DNA from: Capillimicrobium parvum
Lineage (GTDB): Bacteria > Actinomycetota > Thermoleophilia > Solirubrobacterales > Solirubrobacteraceae
DNA: 64,000 nt
Assembly (NCBI RefSeq): GCF_021172045.1
Contig: NZ_CP087164.1
Coordinates: 3,844,001 to 3,908,000 of the forward strand
Direction: 5' to 3'
Under the pieces are notes generated by a model. It saw only the letters and a list, made by a program, of their open reading frames with translations. It made no database searches and had not been told where the DNA came from. Positions 16,670 through 23,588 of this stretch are shown piece by piece. Position numbers and translations under genes: made by a program. Each line of letters begins with the position of its first letter. The first letter of the stretch is position 1.

Positions 16670-16711
16670 GTGGGGCCGGTCGCGGATGCTGAGGATCACG
16701 TGGTCGAGCAT
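16670..16711 (-). pseudogene. 5' remnant of a VOC (glyoxalase/dioxygenase superfamily) gene
   Basis: On the minus strand, ATG at 16711 is preceded by GGAGGACG and encodes MLDHVILSIRD, the characteristic first strand of VOC-family proteins. After about 13 codons the frame runs into the 38-bp repeat and then to an early stop. It lies downstream of the malyl-CoA lyase on the same strand, so it was probably the next gene of that operon before the rearrangement. Confidence 0.55.
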
Positions 16712-16765
16712 CGAACGTCCTCCATCGGGCGGGTCGGGCGTCGGCGTGCGCGAGGAGGAACGCGG

Positions 16766-17818
16766 TCAGGCCTGCGCGGCGAGCGCGGTGACCCCGGCGC
16801 GGGCGTCGATCTGCTCGAGCTTGGCCAGGAGGTTCTCCGCCATGCGGATCGAGGCCGCGTCGATGAGCCGGCCGTCCAGCGACACCGCCCCGCGGCCCGA
16901 CGCCGTGGCATCGCGCATCGCCTCGACGATCCGGTGGGTCTTCTCGACCAGCGCCGGGTCGGGCGTGAACACCTCGTTGGCCAGCGCGATCTGGGAGGGG
17001 TGGATCGCCCACTTGCCCTCGTAGCCGAGGACGGCCGCGCGGCGCGCGGCGGCGAGGTAGCCATCGCGGTCGGTGAAGTCGCCGAACGGCCCGTCGACCG
17101 GCCGCAGCCCGTACGCGCGGCAGACGACGGCGATGCGCGACAGCGCGTAGTGCCATTGGTCGCCCCAGTGGCGGTCGCGCTGATCGCCGTCGGTGAGCAC
17201 CGAGTAATGCGGGTTCGCCCCGCCGATCGAGGTCGTGTGGCTCTGCAGCGACGCGGCGTAGTCGGCCACGCCGAAGACCATCGCCTCCATCCGCTCGGGA
17301 CAGGCTCTCGCGATCTCCTCGCAGTTCACCATTCCGAGCGCGGTCTCGATGAGGACGGAGATGCCGATCCGCCGCCGCAGCCCGACCGCCGCCTCGATCT
17401 GGGCGAGCAGCGTCGCGACGAGATGGACGTCCGCCCCGCACGACGCCTTCGGCAGCAGGATCGTGTCGATGTGCTCGCCCGCGTCCTCGACGACGTCGAC
17501 GAGGTCCCGGTACGCGAACGGCGTGTCGAGGCCGTTGATGCGCAGCGAGACCGAGCACCCGCTCCAGTCGAGCTCGCGCAGCGCGTCGATGACGTTGCGG
17601 CGCGCCTGGTCCTTGTCGTCGGGCGCGACCGCGTCCTCGAGGTCGAGCATGACGATGTCGGCGCCGAGGTGCGGCGCCTTCTCGAGCATGCGGACGTTGC
17701 TGCCGGGGACGGCGAGCTCGCTGCGGTGCAGTCGGGATGGCGTGGGCTCGTGGCTCATGGGGCGGGCAGTCAACGGGCGCGCCGCCGCCGGCGCAAGGAT
17801 CCGTAGAGGAATTGACAT
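16766..17818 (-). CDS. mcl: HpcH/HpaI-CitE family lyase, L-malyl-CoA / beta-methylmalyl-CoA lyase type
   Basis: 350 residues. Hallmarks are RSELAVPGSNVRMLEKA, the Mg-binding region GADIVMLDLEDAVAPDDK, VSLRINGLDTPFAYRDLVD, ISVLIETALGMVNCEEIA and VDGPFGDFTDRDGYLAAARR followed by GKWAIHPSQIALANEVFTP. The last blocks match Rhodobacter-type Mcl1 closely, as I recall it. That enzyme cleaves malyl-CoA to acetyl-CoA plus glyoxylate, and methylmalyl-CoA to propionyl-CoA plus glyoxylate. ATG 17818 is listed; ATG 17758 (MSHEP) is equally possible. It is divergent from a glyoxylate-type aminotransferase, with a perfect palindrome between. No thioesterase or CoA-transferase partner is visible. Confidence 0.85.
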   Translation of the reverse strand: MSIPLRILAPAAARPLTARPMSHEPTPSRLHRSELAVPGSNVRMLEKAPHLGADIVMLDLEDAVAPDDKDQARRNVIDALRELDWSGCSVSLRINGLDTPFAYRDLVDVVEDAGEHIDTILLPKASCGADVHLVATLLAQIEAAVGLRRRIGISVLIETALGMVNCEEIARACPERMEAMVFGVADYAASLQSHTTSIGGANPHYSVLTDGDQRDRHWGDQWHYALSRIAVVCRAYGLRPVDGPFGDFTDRDGYLAAARRAAVLGYEGKWAIHPSQIALANEVFTPDPALVEKTHRIVEAMRDATASGRGAVSLDGRLIDAASIRMAENLLAKLEQIDARAGVTALAAQA

Positions 17819-17833
17819 GGGTGCGATGACACG

Positions 17834-17847
17834 CTCGATGCATCGAG
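17834..17847. promoter_or_regulatory. 14-bp perfect palindrome between lyase and aminotransferase
   Basis: CTCGATGCATCGAG, perfectly symmetric, lies 15 bp upstream of the lyase start and 67 bp before the aminotransferase start, flanked by TGAC and GTCA half-words. Probable shared operator of the divergent pair. Confidence 0.6.
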
Positions 17848-17914
17848 TCAGCTCTATGGCTCAACGTGAAAGATTCAATTGTGCTCGCTAGGTTCCGCGC
17901 CGTAGCCTCCGCCG

Positions 17915-19075
17915 ATGCCCACCGTCCTCGCCGCCCTCCCCGTCCGCCTGGACCCCCCGCCGCGGCTTCTCTGCGGCCCTGGGCCGAGCAACGTCGCGCC
18001 GCCGGTGCTGGCCGCGATGCAGCGGCCGATGCTCGGCCATCTCGACCCCGGCTACCACGGGATCCTCGACGACGTCACCGCCATGTTGCGCGCGGCCTTC
18101 GGCGCCCGCGACGGCTTGGCGATCGCGCTCCAGGCCACCGGCTCCAGCGGCATGGAGGCCGCGTTGTCCAACCTCCTCGAGCCGGGCGACACGACGATCG
18201 TCGCCGTCAACGGCTTCTTCGGCCGGCGCATGGCGGCGATGGCCCGCCGCCATGGCGCGCAGGTCGTCGAGGTCGAGGCCGGCTGGGGCGAGGCGGTGTC
18301 CAACGACGCGCTGCTCGCCGCCCACGACCGCCATCCGCGGGCCCGGCTGATCGGCGTCGTGCACGGCGAGACCTCGACGGGCGTCGAGCACCCCCTCGCC
18401 GAGCTCGGCGCCGCGCTGCGCGATCGCGACACGGACACGCTGCTGCTCGCGGACTGCGTCACGACGCTCGGCGGGGTGGCGCTCGACGTGGCCGAGTGGA
18501 ACGTCGACGTCGCCTACTCCTGCACGCAGAAGTGTCTCGGAGCGCCGCCCGGCCTGTCGCCGCTCGTCGTGTCCGAGCGGGCCATGGCACGCGTGCGGGC
18601 GCGCACGGTACCGGTGCCGTTCTCGCTCGACCTGCAGCTGCTGGAGGCCTACTGGGTCACCCGGCCGACCACCTACCACCACACCGCTCCCGTCCTGATG
18701 GTCTATGCGTTGCACGAGGCGCTGCGCCTCGTCCTGCAGGAGGGCCTGGCCGAGCGTTGGCGGCGCCATGAGGACGCCGGGGCGCACCTGCGCCGGGCGC
18801 TCGCCCACCGTGGGCTGTCGCTGATCGCCGACCCCGATCACCAGCTCGCCCCGCTCGCCGCGGTGCACGTGCCCGACGGGGTCGACGGCCGCCGCGTGCA
18901 GGAGCGGATGCTGCGCGAGCACGGCATCGAGATCGGCGGCGGGCTCGGGCCCCAGGCACCGCCCATGTGGCGCATCGGGCTCATGGGCGAGAACGCGACG
19001 ACCGAGATCGCCGACCGGGTGACGGCCGCGCTCGACGCCGTCCTGGAACGCGAGATCGCGCCTGCGGCGGCCTGA
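17915..19075 (+). CDS. class V aminotransferase, alanine/serine-glyoxylate aminotransferase type
   Basis: 386 residues. Typical order: LLCGPGPSNVAPPVLAAM at the N-terminus, QATGSSGMEAALSNLLEPGD, VHGETSTGVEHPL, LLLADCVTTLGG (the Asp that binds the pyridine nitrogen) and Lys206 in SCTQKCLGAPPG as the PLP Schiff base. The C-terminus has WRIGLMGENAT. Members transfer amino groups from alanine, serine or phosphonates to glyoxylate or pyruvate. Its divergent partner is malyl-CoA lyase, which releases glyoxylate; a role in turning glyoxylate into glycine is therefore a reasonable inference. Its stop lies in a 55-bp tandem duplication. Confidence 0.9.
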   Translation: MPTVLAALPVRLDPPPRLLCGPGPSNVAPPVLAAMQRPMLGHLDPGYHGILDDVTAMLRAAFGARDGLAIALQATGSSGMEAALSNLLEPGDTTIVAVNGFFGRRMAAMARRHGAQVVEVEAGWGEAVSNDALLAAHDRHPRARLIGVVHGETSTGVEHPLAELGAALRDRDTDTLLLADCVTTLGGVALDVAEWNVDVAYSCTQKCLGAPPGLSPLVVSERAMARVRARTVPVPFSLDLQLLEAYWVTRPTTYHHTAPVLMVYALHEALRLVLQEGLAERWRRHEDAGAHLRRALAHRGLSLIADPDHQLAPLAAVHVPDGVDGRRVQERMLREHGIEIGGGLGPQAPPMWRIGLMGENATTEIADRVTAALDAVLEREIAPAAA

Positions 19076-19167
19076 CTCAACCCGCCGGCGCCGGGCGCGC
19101 CTGCGCGAGCGCGCGCCTGCGGCGGCCTGACTCAACCCGCCGGCGCGGGGCGCGCCTGCGCGAGCGC
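19058..19167. repeat. 55-bp tandem duplication across two convergent gene ends
   Basis: Two copies, 19058-19112 and 19113-19167, starting GCGCCTGCGGCGGCCTGACT, with one mismatch (C to G in the middle). Copy 1 carries the last codons and stop of the aminotransferase. Copy 2 carries the last codons and stop of the LysR gene on the other strand. Both genes keep a complete end. Confidence 0.92.
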
Positions 19168-20055
19168 GCGGCGAGCGGCGTTCGAGCCGGCGAACGCCAT
19201 GAAGTCGACGACCTCGGGCCGGACCGGGCCCACGGCTGAGCGCACGACGAACCACGCGCGGCGCGGCACGCCGCCTCGCGGGCGCAGCGACGCCAGCAGG
19301 CCAAGCTCGAGCTCGAGCGCGACCGCGAAGCGCGACTGCAGCGCGATCCCGAGCCCGAGGCGGACCGCCTGCTTGATGGCCCCGTTGGAGCCGAACGTCA
19401 GCCGCTGCGGGTCGAGCCCATGCGCCGCCAGGTACTCCTCCGACAACGTGCGCGTGCCCGAGCCCACCTCGCGGATGAGCCAAGGCCGCCCACGGAGCTC
19501 CTCCACCGCCACCCACCGTCGCCGGGCCAGCGGGTCCTCGGGCGCGGTGATCAGCACGAAGTCGTTGTCGGCGAACGGCACGCCCTCCAGGCGCGCGTCC
19601 TCGGGCACGCGCCCGGTGAGCGCGACGTCGACCTCGTGGTCGGCCAGCCGCTGGAAGACGTCGCCGCGGTTGCCCACGTCGAGGCTGATCTCGACGCCGG
19701 GGCGGTGCTCGCGAAACGCGCGCACGAGCGGGGCCACGAGGTACTCGCCCGCGGTCGTGACCGCGCTCAGGCGCAGGGTCCGCGTGACGTCCTCCGCCTC
19801 GCGGGCCGCCCGCGCACCCTGGTCGAGCAGGCCGACCACGTCGGCGGCGTACGCGGCGTAGGCCCGGCCCGCGGCCGTGGGCCGCACCGAACGCCCGACG
19901 CGCTCGGTCAGCTCGACGCCCACCTCCCGCTCCAGCGCCGCCACCGCAGCCGACACCGACGGCTGCGTGACCACCAGCTCGGCGGCCGCGGCAGTGACCG
20001 AGCCGCGCCGGACGACGGCGAGGAACGCATGCAGCTGTGTGAGGGTCACGGCCAT
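19132..20055 (-). CDS. LysR-family transcriptional regulator (CbbR-like by context)
   Basis: 307 residues, full length. The N-terminal winged helix LTQLHAFLAVVRRGSVTAAA, with QPSVSAAVAALEREVG as the recognition helix region, is followed by a two-lobed co-inducer domain (LRLSAVTTAGEYLVAPLV; GLGIALQSRFAV). It begins 45 bp after the phosphoribulokinase gene on the same strand, so it lies in that transcript rather than divergent to it. CbbR regulators of carbon fixation belong to this family; the pairing with phosphoribulokinase is suggestive, not proof. It may equally serve the glyoxylate genes with which it converges. Confidence 0.9.
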   Translation of the reverse strand: MAVTLTQLHAFLAVVRRGSVTAAAAELVVTQPSVSAAVAALEREVGVELTERVGRSVRPTAAGRAYAAYAADVVGLLDQGARAAREAEDVTRTLRLSAVTTAGEYLVAPLVRAFREHRPGVEISLDVGNRGDVFQRLADHEVDVALTGRVPEDARLEGVPFADNDFVLITAPEDPLARRRWVAVEELRGRPWLIREVGSGTRTLSEEYLAAHGLDPQRLTFGSNGAIKQAVRLGLGIALQSRFAVALELELGLLASLRPRGGVPRRAWFVVRSAVGPVRPEVVDFMAFAGSNAARRALAQARPAPAG

Positions 20056-20100
20056 GGGAGACCGCCAACCTATAACGCGGGCACTATCCGTGCGCCAGGA

Positions 20101-21048
20101 CTACGTGGGCTCGGGCGCCACCCCGGCGGACCACTCCGAGCGCACCGGGTCGCCACCGAGCGCGACCGTCGCGCGGGCGGTCACCAGGTGGTAGAGCACG
20201 ATGAGCTGCACGATCGCCAGCGAGTTCGAGCGGCGCAGGCTCGTCCCGACCGTGAACTCGCCCAGACGGCGCGCCCGCAGGTGGCTGGCGAAGCTCATGC
20301 GGTCCCAGACGGACTCCTCCAGGCCGGTCACCTGCGCCGCGGTCAGGTCGCCCGGGATCCGCAGCAGCAGGTCGCGCCCGCGCCGGACGAGCGCGACGCC
20401 GCCGTGGTCGACCTCGAGCAGCGGCGTCAGGTCGGGGTGCTCGAGCGAGTCGCGCAGGAGCACGTCGGCGTCCAGGTGCGACGGGTCGTCGGTCCGGCTG
20501 GCGGTGAAGGTCACGATGAGGTCGGCGTACGCCCGCTGCGGCGCGATGTAGGCGATGGCGTCGGCCTCACGGCGGTCGAGCTCGCGCAGGACCTCGTCGG
20601 TCGTGTACTGGCGCCGGGTGCAGTCGCGAGTCACCTTCCACCCGCGCCGCAGGTCCTCCGGCGGCGCGAGGAAGACCCGCACGTCGTGGGCGCTGCGCAG
20701 CGTCTCGGTGTGGAAGCTCAGCAGCCCCTCGACGCAGAGGAAGCGGGCCGGGCGCAGGTACGCCGGCGCCCGCAGCGTCCCGTCGCGGTGGTCGTAGACC
20801 GGCTTGAGGACGGGCTCGCCGCGGCGCAGGTGCAACAGGTGCTGGGTGAGGATGTCGAGGTGGTTGCACTCCGGATGCAGCGGCGTGATGCCCATCTCGC
20901 GGCGCATCCGGCGGTCATAGCGGTGGTAGTCGTCGGCGTTCAGCCGCGCCACGTGCTCATCGCCGAGGACGCGGATGAGGCCGCGCGTGAGCGTGGTCTT
21001 GCCGGCGCCCGAGTCGCCGACGACGCCGAGGACGATCGGCCGGGGCAT
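20101..21048 (-). CDS. prk: phosphoribulokinase / uridine-kinase-like P-loop kinase
   Basis: 315 residues. The P-loop GVVGDSGAGKTTLTRGL (residues 8-24) is followed by LNADDYHRYDRRMRREMG, PECNHLDILTQHLLHLRRG, KPVYDHRDGTL, FLCVEGLLSFHTE (the Glu/His region) and WKVTRDCTRRQYT. These are the ordered motifs of phosphoribulokinase, closer to the cyanobacterial/plant type with a GDSG(C/A)GK loop than to the proteobacterial short type, judging by memory. The enzyme phosphorylates ribulose 5-phosphate to the RuBisCO substrate. No RuBisCO or other Calvin-cycle gene is in the window. Operon: 21295 small protein, this gene, then the LysR gene. Confidence 0.82.
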   Translation of the reverse strand: MPRPIVLGVVGDSGAGKTTLTRGLIRVLGDEHVARLNADDYHRYDRRMRREMGITPLHPECNHLDILTQHLLHLRRGEPVLKPVYDHRDGTLRAPAYLRPARFLCVEGLLSFHTETLRSAHDVRVFLAPPEDLRRGWKVTRDCTRRQYTTDEVLRELDRREADAIAYIAPQRAYADLIVTFTASRTDDPSHLDADVLLRDSLEHPDLTPLLEVDHGGVALVRRGRDLLLRIPGDLTAAQVTGLEESVWDRMSFASHLRARRLGEFTVGTSLRRSNSLAIVQLIVLYHLVTARATVALGGDPVRSEWSAGVAPEPT

Positions 21049-21058
21049 CAGATGACGG

Positions 21059-21295
21059 CTAGTCCGCGAGGACGTAGAGCCGCGGCCCGACGAAGTCGAG
21101 CTCGCTGTGCGGGCGCACGCCCGCGAACACCAGCGCGCCCGAGTCCTGGGCGCGCCGCCACCAGTCCCACGCCGCGCCGGGCGGGACGTCGATGCCCTCG
21201 GTCCGGCGTACGAGATCGTCGAACGCGAACGGGCCGGGCAACTCGCCGGCGAGCGACGCCAGCGTCTGGTCGTACTGCGTGGACGGTCTCTCCAT
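21059..21295 (-). CDS. small hypothetical protein upstream of phosphoribulokinase
   Basis: 78 residues, soluble, with two adjacent tryptophans (AWDWWRRAQDSG) and a GPFAFDDLVRR segment. I recognise no family. It ends 10 bp before the phosphoribulokinase start on the same strand, so co-transcription is likely. Codon use is the same as its neighbours (G/C at almost all third positions), which supports real coding. Confidence 0.5.
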   Translation of the reverse strand: MERPSTQYDQTLASLAGELPGPFAFDDLVRRTEGIDVPPGAAWDWWRRAQDSGALVFAGVRPHSELDFVGPRLYVLAD

Positions 21296-21390
21296 GACGG
21301 GATGATCCCGGGCCGTCCGGGGGCACGCGCCTGCTCAACGGGGAGGGTTTGCTGCCCGTCCGCAGGGGGCCGAGCGCTCCCGCACGACGC

Positions 21391-21675
21391 TCACACGGCG
21401 ACGGTCCAGGGCTCGACGCGCCAGGAGACGATCAGCCCCGCGTCGGTGTACGGGTCCCCGGCCGCCAGCTCCTCCGCCACCGCCGGGTCGTTGCCGCGCA
21501 GGACCAGCAGCCCGCCGTGCACCGGGTCGCCGACCGCGCCCGCCATCAGGAGCCGGCCGTCGTCGCGCCACCGGCGCAGGTACGCGAGATGCGCCTCGCG
21601 GTGCGGGACGCGGCGCTCGGCCATGTCGTCGACGTAGTCGTAGTGCAGCAGCAGATGCGGTCCGAGCTCGGTCAT
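21391..21675 (-). CDS. YCII-related protein
   Basis: 94 residues. It contains LLLHYDYVDDMAERRVPHR (HYxYV(x)n R-H motif), HLAYLRRWRDDGRLLMAGA and VSWRVEPWTV, the layout of YCII ferredoxin-fold proteins with a conserved His/Asp pair. ATG 21675 follows AGGAGACGCC. The same frame is open upstream to a GTG at 21807 whose GTGA overlaps the stop of the hydantoinase B gene, so a 138-residue form fused to an upstream peptide is possible. Function in this family is mostly unknown; some members are dehalogenase- or lactonase-like. Confidence 0.75.
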   Translation of the reverse strand: MTELGPHLLLHYDYVDDMAERRVPHREAHLAYLRRWRDDGRLLMAGAVGDPVHGGLLVLRGNDPAVAEELAAGDPYTDAGLIVSWRVEPWTVAV

Positions 21676-21756
21676 GCGGCGTCTCCTGGTGGGGTCGGTT
21701 GGCGTCCTCGGCGCCGAGCAGCGCGATGGTAGACAGCAGAGGCGCGCGGGCAGCAA

Positions 21757-21784
21757 CTCGACGACCCTGTCGTCGAGCAGGGTC
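21757..21784. other. two mutually exclusive hairpins between hyuB and the YCII gene
   Basis: CTCGACGA (21757-21764) pairs with TCGTCGAG (21770-21777), while GACCCTG (21763-21769) pairs with CAGGGTC (21778-21784). The stems share bases, so only one can form at a time. They lie in the 128-bp gap that also carries the open peptide frame before the YCII gene. Confidence 0.45.
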
Positions 21785-21803
21785 TTCGTCAGCCGGCCGG
21801 CGC

Positions 21804-23588
21804 TCACCCCAGGACAGCCCCGGCGGCCGCCCGCTCGCGCGCCGTGGCGGCGGCGTCGAGCTCGAGTGTCGCCGGATCGAGCACGACGCCGTAGTCGCGG
21901 CGCGCGTCGGCGGCCGTCAGCAGCTCGTCGCGCACGTCGCGGGCCACGAGCTGGGGGTCGCGCTCGAGCGCCGGCCCGTAGCCGCCGCCGCACGCCGTGC
22001 GGAACTCGATGCGGTCGCCCGGCTCGAGCTTGAACGTCGTGAACTTCGACGGCAGGGACACCTCGCTGCCGTCGGCCCGGGTGACCGTCGTGCTCGCGGT
22101 CCGCCCGTCGTGGCCGCCGAAGATGCCCTTCGGCCTGTCGAGCTGGCGCTCGGCCTCCGACGTCACCCAACCCTCGCCGAGAAAGCGCGTCGCGCGGACG
22201 ACGCCGAGCCCGCCGCGCCAGCGCCCCGGCGCGGGTCCCTCGTCGCGCAGCTCGTAGCGCTCCACCCGCACCGGGAAGGACATCTCCTCCTCTTCGATGG
22301 GGTTGTTGCGGATGTTCTCCATGAGGCAGCCGATGGAGTCCATGCCGTCCTTGCCGAACCGCCCGCCCCAGCTGGACTCGTTGACCTGGACGTAGACCCA
22401 GTAGCGCCGGCTCGCCTCGTCGATGCCGCTGAAGGCGATGACGTGGACCTCGGCCCCGGTGCCGGCGCAGACCTGCTCGGGCAGCGCGTCGGCCAGGGCG
22501 AGCAGCACGCTGTCGGCGGCGATCTGGCACGCGCAGAAGCGCGCGTACGTCGCGCGCGGGAAGCGCGGATTGAACAGCGAGCCCTCGGGCGCCTCGACGT
22601 GGACGGGGCGGAACATCCCCTCGTTGTTCGGGATGAACGCGTCGTGCGTCGCCTGGTCGAGGAAGATCGTGCGGATGATGAAGTAGGCCGCGATCTTCGT
22701 GGAGCCCTCGAGCGGCGAGTTGACCGCGGTCTCGACCTCGGGGTGGCTGCCGGTCAGGTCGACGGTGATGTCGCTGCCGCGCTTGCGCACGGTGACGTTG
22801 ACGTTCAGCGGGTGGTCGCGGTGCTTGGCGTCGTCGTCCATCCACTGCACGGGCGCCGCGTAGTCGCCGTCGGGCACCTTGGCGATCTCGGCGCGCAGCA
22901 GCCGCTCGCAGTGGTCCATCCAGGCGTGCGCCGCGCCGAGGACGACGTCGGCGCCGTACTTCTCCAGCAGCCCCCGGAAGCGCCGCGCGCCCAGCTGCGA
23001 GGCGGTGTAGAGCGCCTCGATGTCGCCGCGGTTGAGCTCGGGCGTGCGCACGTTGCCGAACACGTGGCGCATGAGCTCCTCGTTGGGTACGCCGCGCGCC
23101 TCGATCTTCAGCGCCTGGTAGTTGCGCCCCTCGGCGTACGTGTCGAACGCGTCGGTGCACAGCCCGGCGGACGCCGAGCCGAGGTCGGCGAGGTGCGCGG
23201 TGTCCGCCGCCCACGCGACGAGCCGTCCGTCCCAGAAAATCGGGATCGCGATGCAGACGTCGGCCATGTGCGACGCGCCGTGGAACGGGTCGTTGTGCAG
23301 GAAGACGTCGCCGTCATGGATGTCGTCGCCGTGGATCTCGATGATCCCGCGCAGGTAGGAGCCGATCGAGCCGCAGTGCATCGCGGTGGTCTCGGACTCG
23401 GCGATCTCCTGCCCGTCGGCGGTGAAGAGCCCGGCGCCGAGGTCCTCGGCCTCGCGGATGATCTGGAAGAACGCGGTGCGGAAGATGACCTGCGCCATCT
23501 CCTTGGCGATCGAGCCGAACGCGCCGCCGAGGACGCGCAGCGTCATGGGATCGATCTCCGCGCGCGGGCGCGAGGCGGTCTCGCTCAT
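21804..23588 (-). CDS. hyuB: hydantoinase/oxoprolinase B subunit (HyuB)
   Basis: 594 residues, normal length. Family stretches: LGGAFGSIAKEMAQVIFRTAF near the N-terminus (the family start MTLRVL is at residue 15), NDPFHGASHMADVCIAIPIF, DTAHLADLGSASAG, PLEGSTKIAAYFIIR and late ACGGGYGPALERDP. With HyuA it forms the ATP-dependent N-methylhydantoinase, 5-oxoprolinase or acetone/acetophenone carboxylase class. No gamma-type small subunit follows, which disfavours acetone carboxylase. The start overlaps the HyuA stop by 4 bp, so they are co-translated and probably form a complex. Confidence 0.9.
   Translation of the reverse strand: MSETASRPRAEIDPMTLRVLGGAFGSIAKEMAQVIFRTAFFQIIREAEDLGAGLFTADGQEIAESETTAMHCGSIGSYLRGIIEIHGDDIHDGDVFLHNDPFHGASHMADVCIAIPIFWDGRLVAWAADTAHLADLGSASAGLCTDAFDTYAEGRNYQALKIEARGVPNEELMRHVFGNVRTPELNRGDIEALYTASQLGARRFRGLLEKYGADVVLGAAHAWMDHCERLLRAEIAKVPDGDYAAPVQWMDDDAKHRDHPLNVNVTVRKRGSDITVDLTGSHPEVETAVNSPLEGSTKIAAYFIIRTIFLDQATHDAFIPNNEGMFRPVHVEAPEGSLFNPRFPRATYARFCACQIAADSVLLALADALPEQVCAGTGAEVHVIAFSGIDEASRRYWVYVQVNESSWGGRFGKDGMDSIGCLMENIRNNPIEEEEMSFPVRVERYELRDEGPAPGRWRGGLGVVRATRFLGEGWVTSEAERQLDRPKGIFGGHDGRTASTTVTRADGSEVSLPSKFTTFKLEPGDRIEFRTACGGGYGPALERDPQLVARDVRDELLTAADARRDYGVVLDPATLELDAAATARERAAAGAVLG

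Larger units (their letters stand above)
16360..16765. other. 406-bp intergenic stretch with inverted repeat, 38-bp repeat and a beheaded gene
   Basis: No intact gene. ATCGGTGACT (16577-16586) and AGTCACCGAT (16614-16623) form a perfect 10-bp inverted repeat with a 27-bp spacer. The derived copy of the 38-bp repeat follows at 16632-16669, then a VOC gene fragment at 16670-16711. The inverted repeat next to the repeat junction could be an old mobile-element end or a terminator; I cannot decide. Confidence 0.6.
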
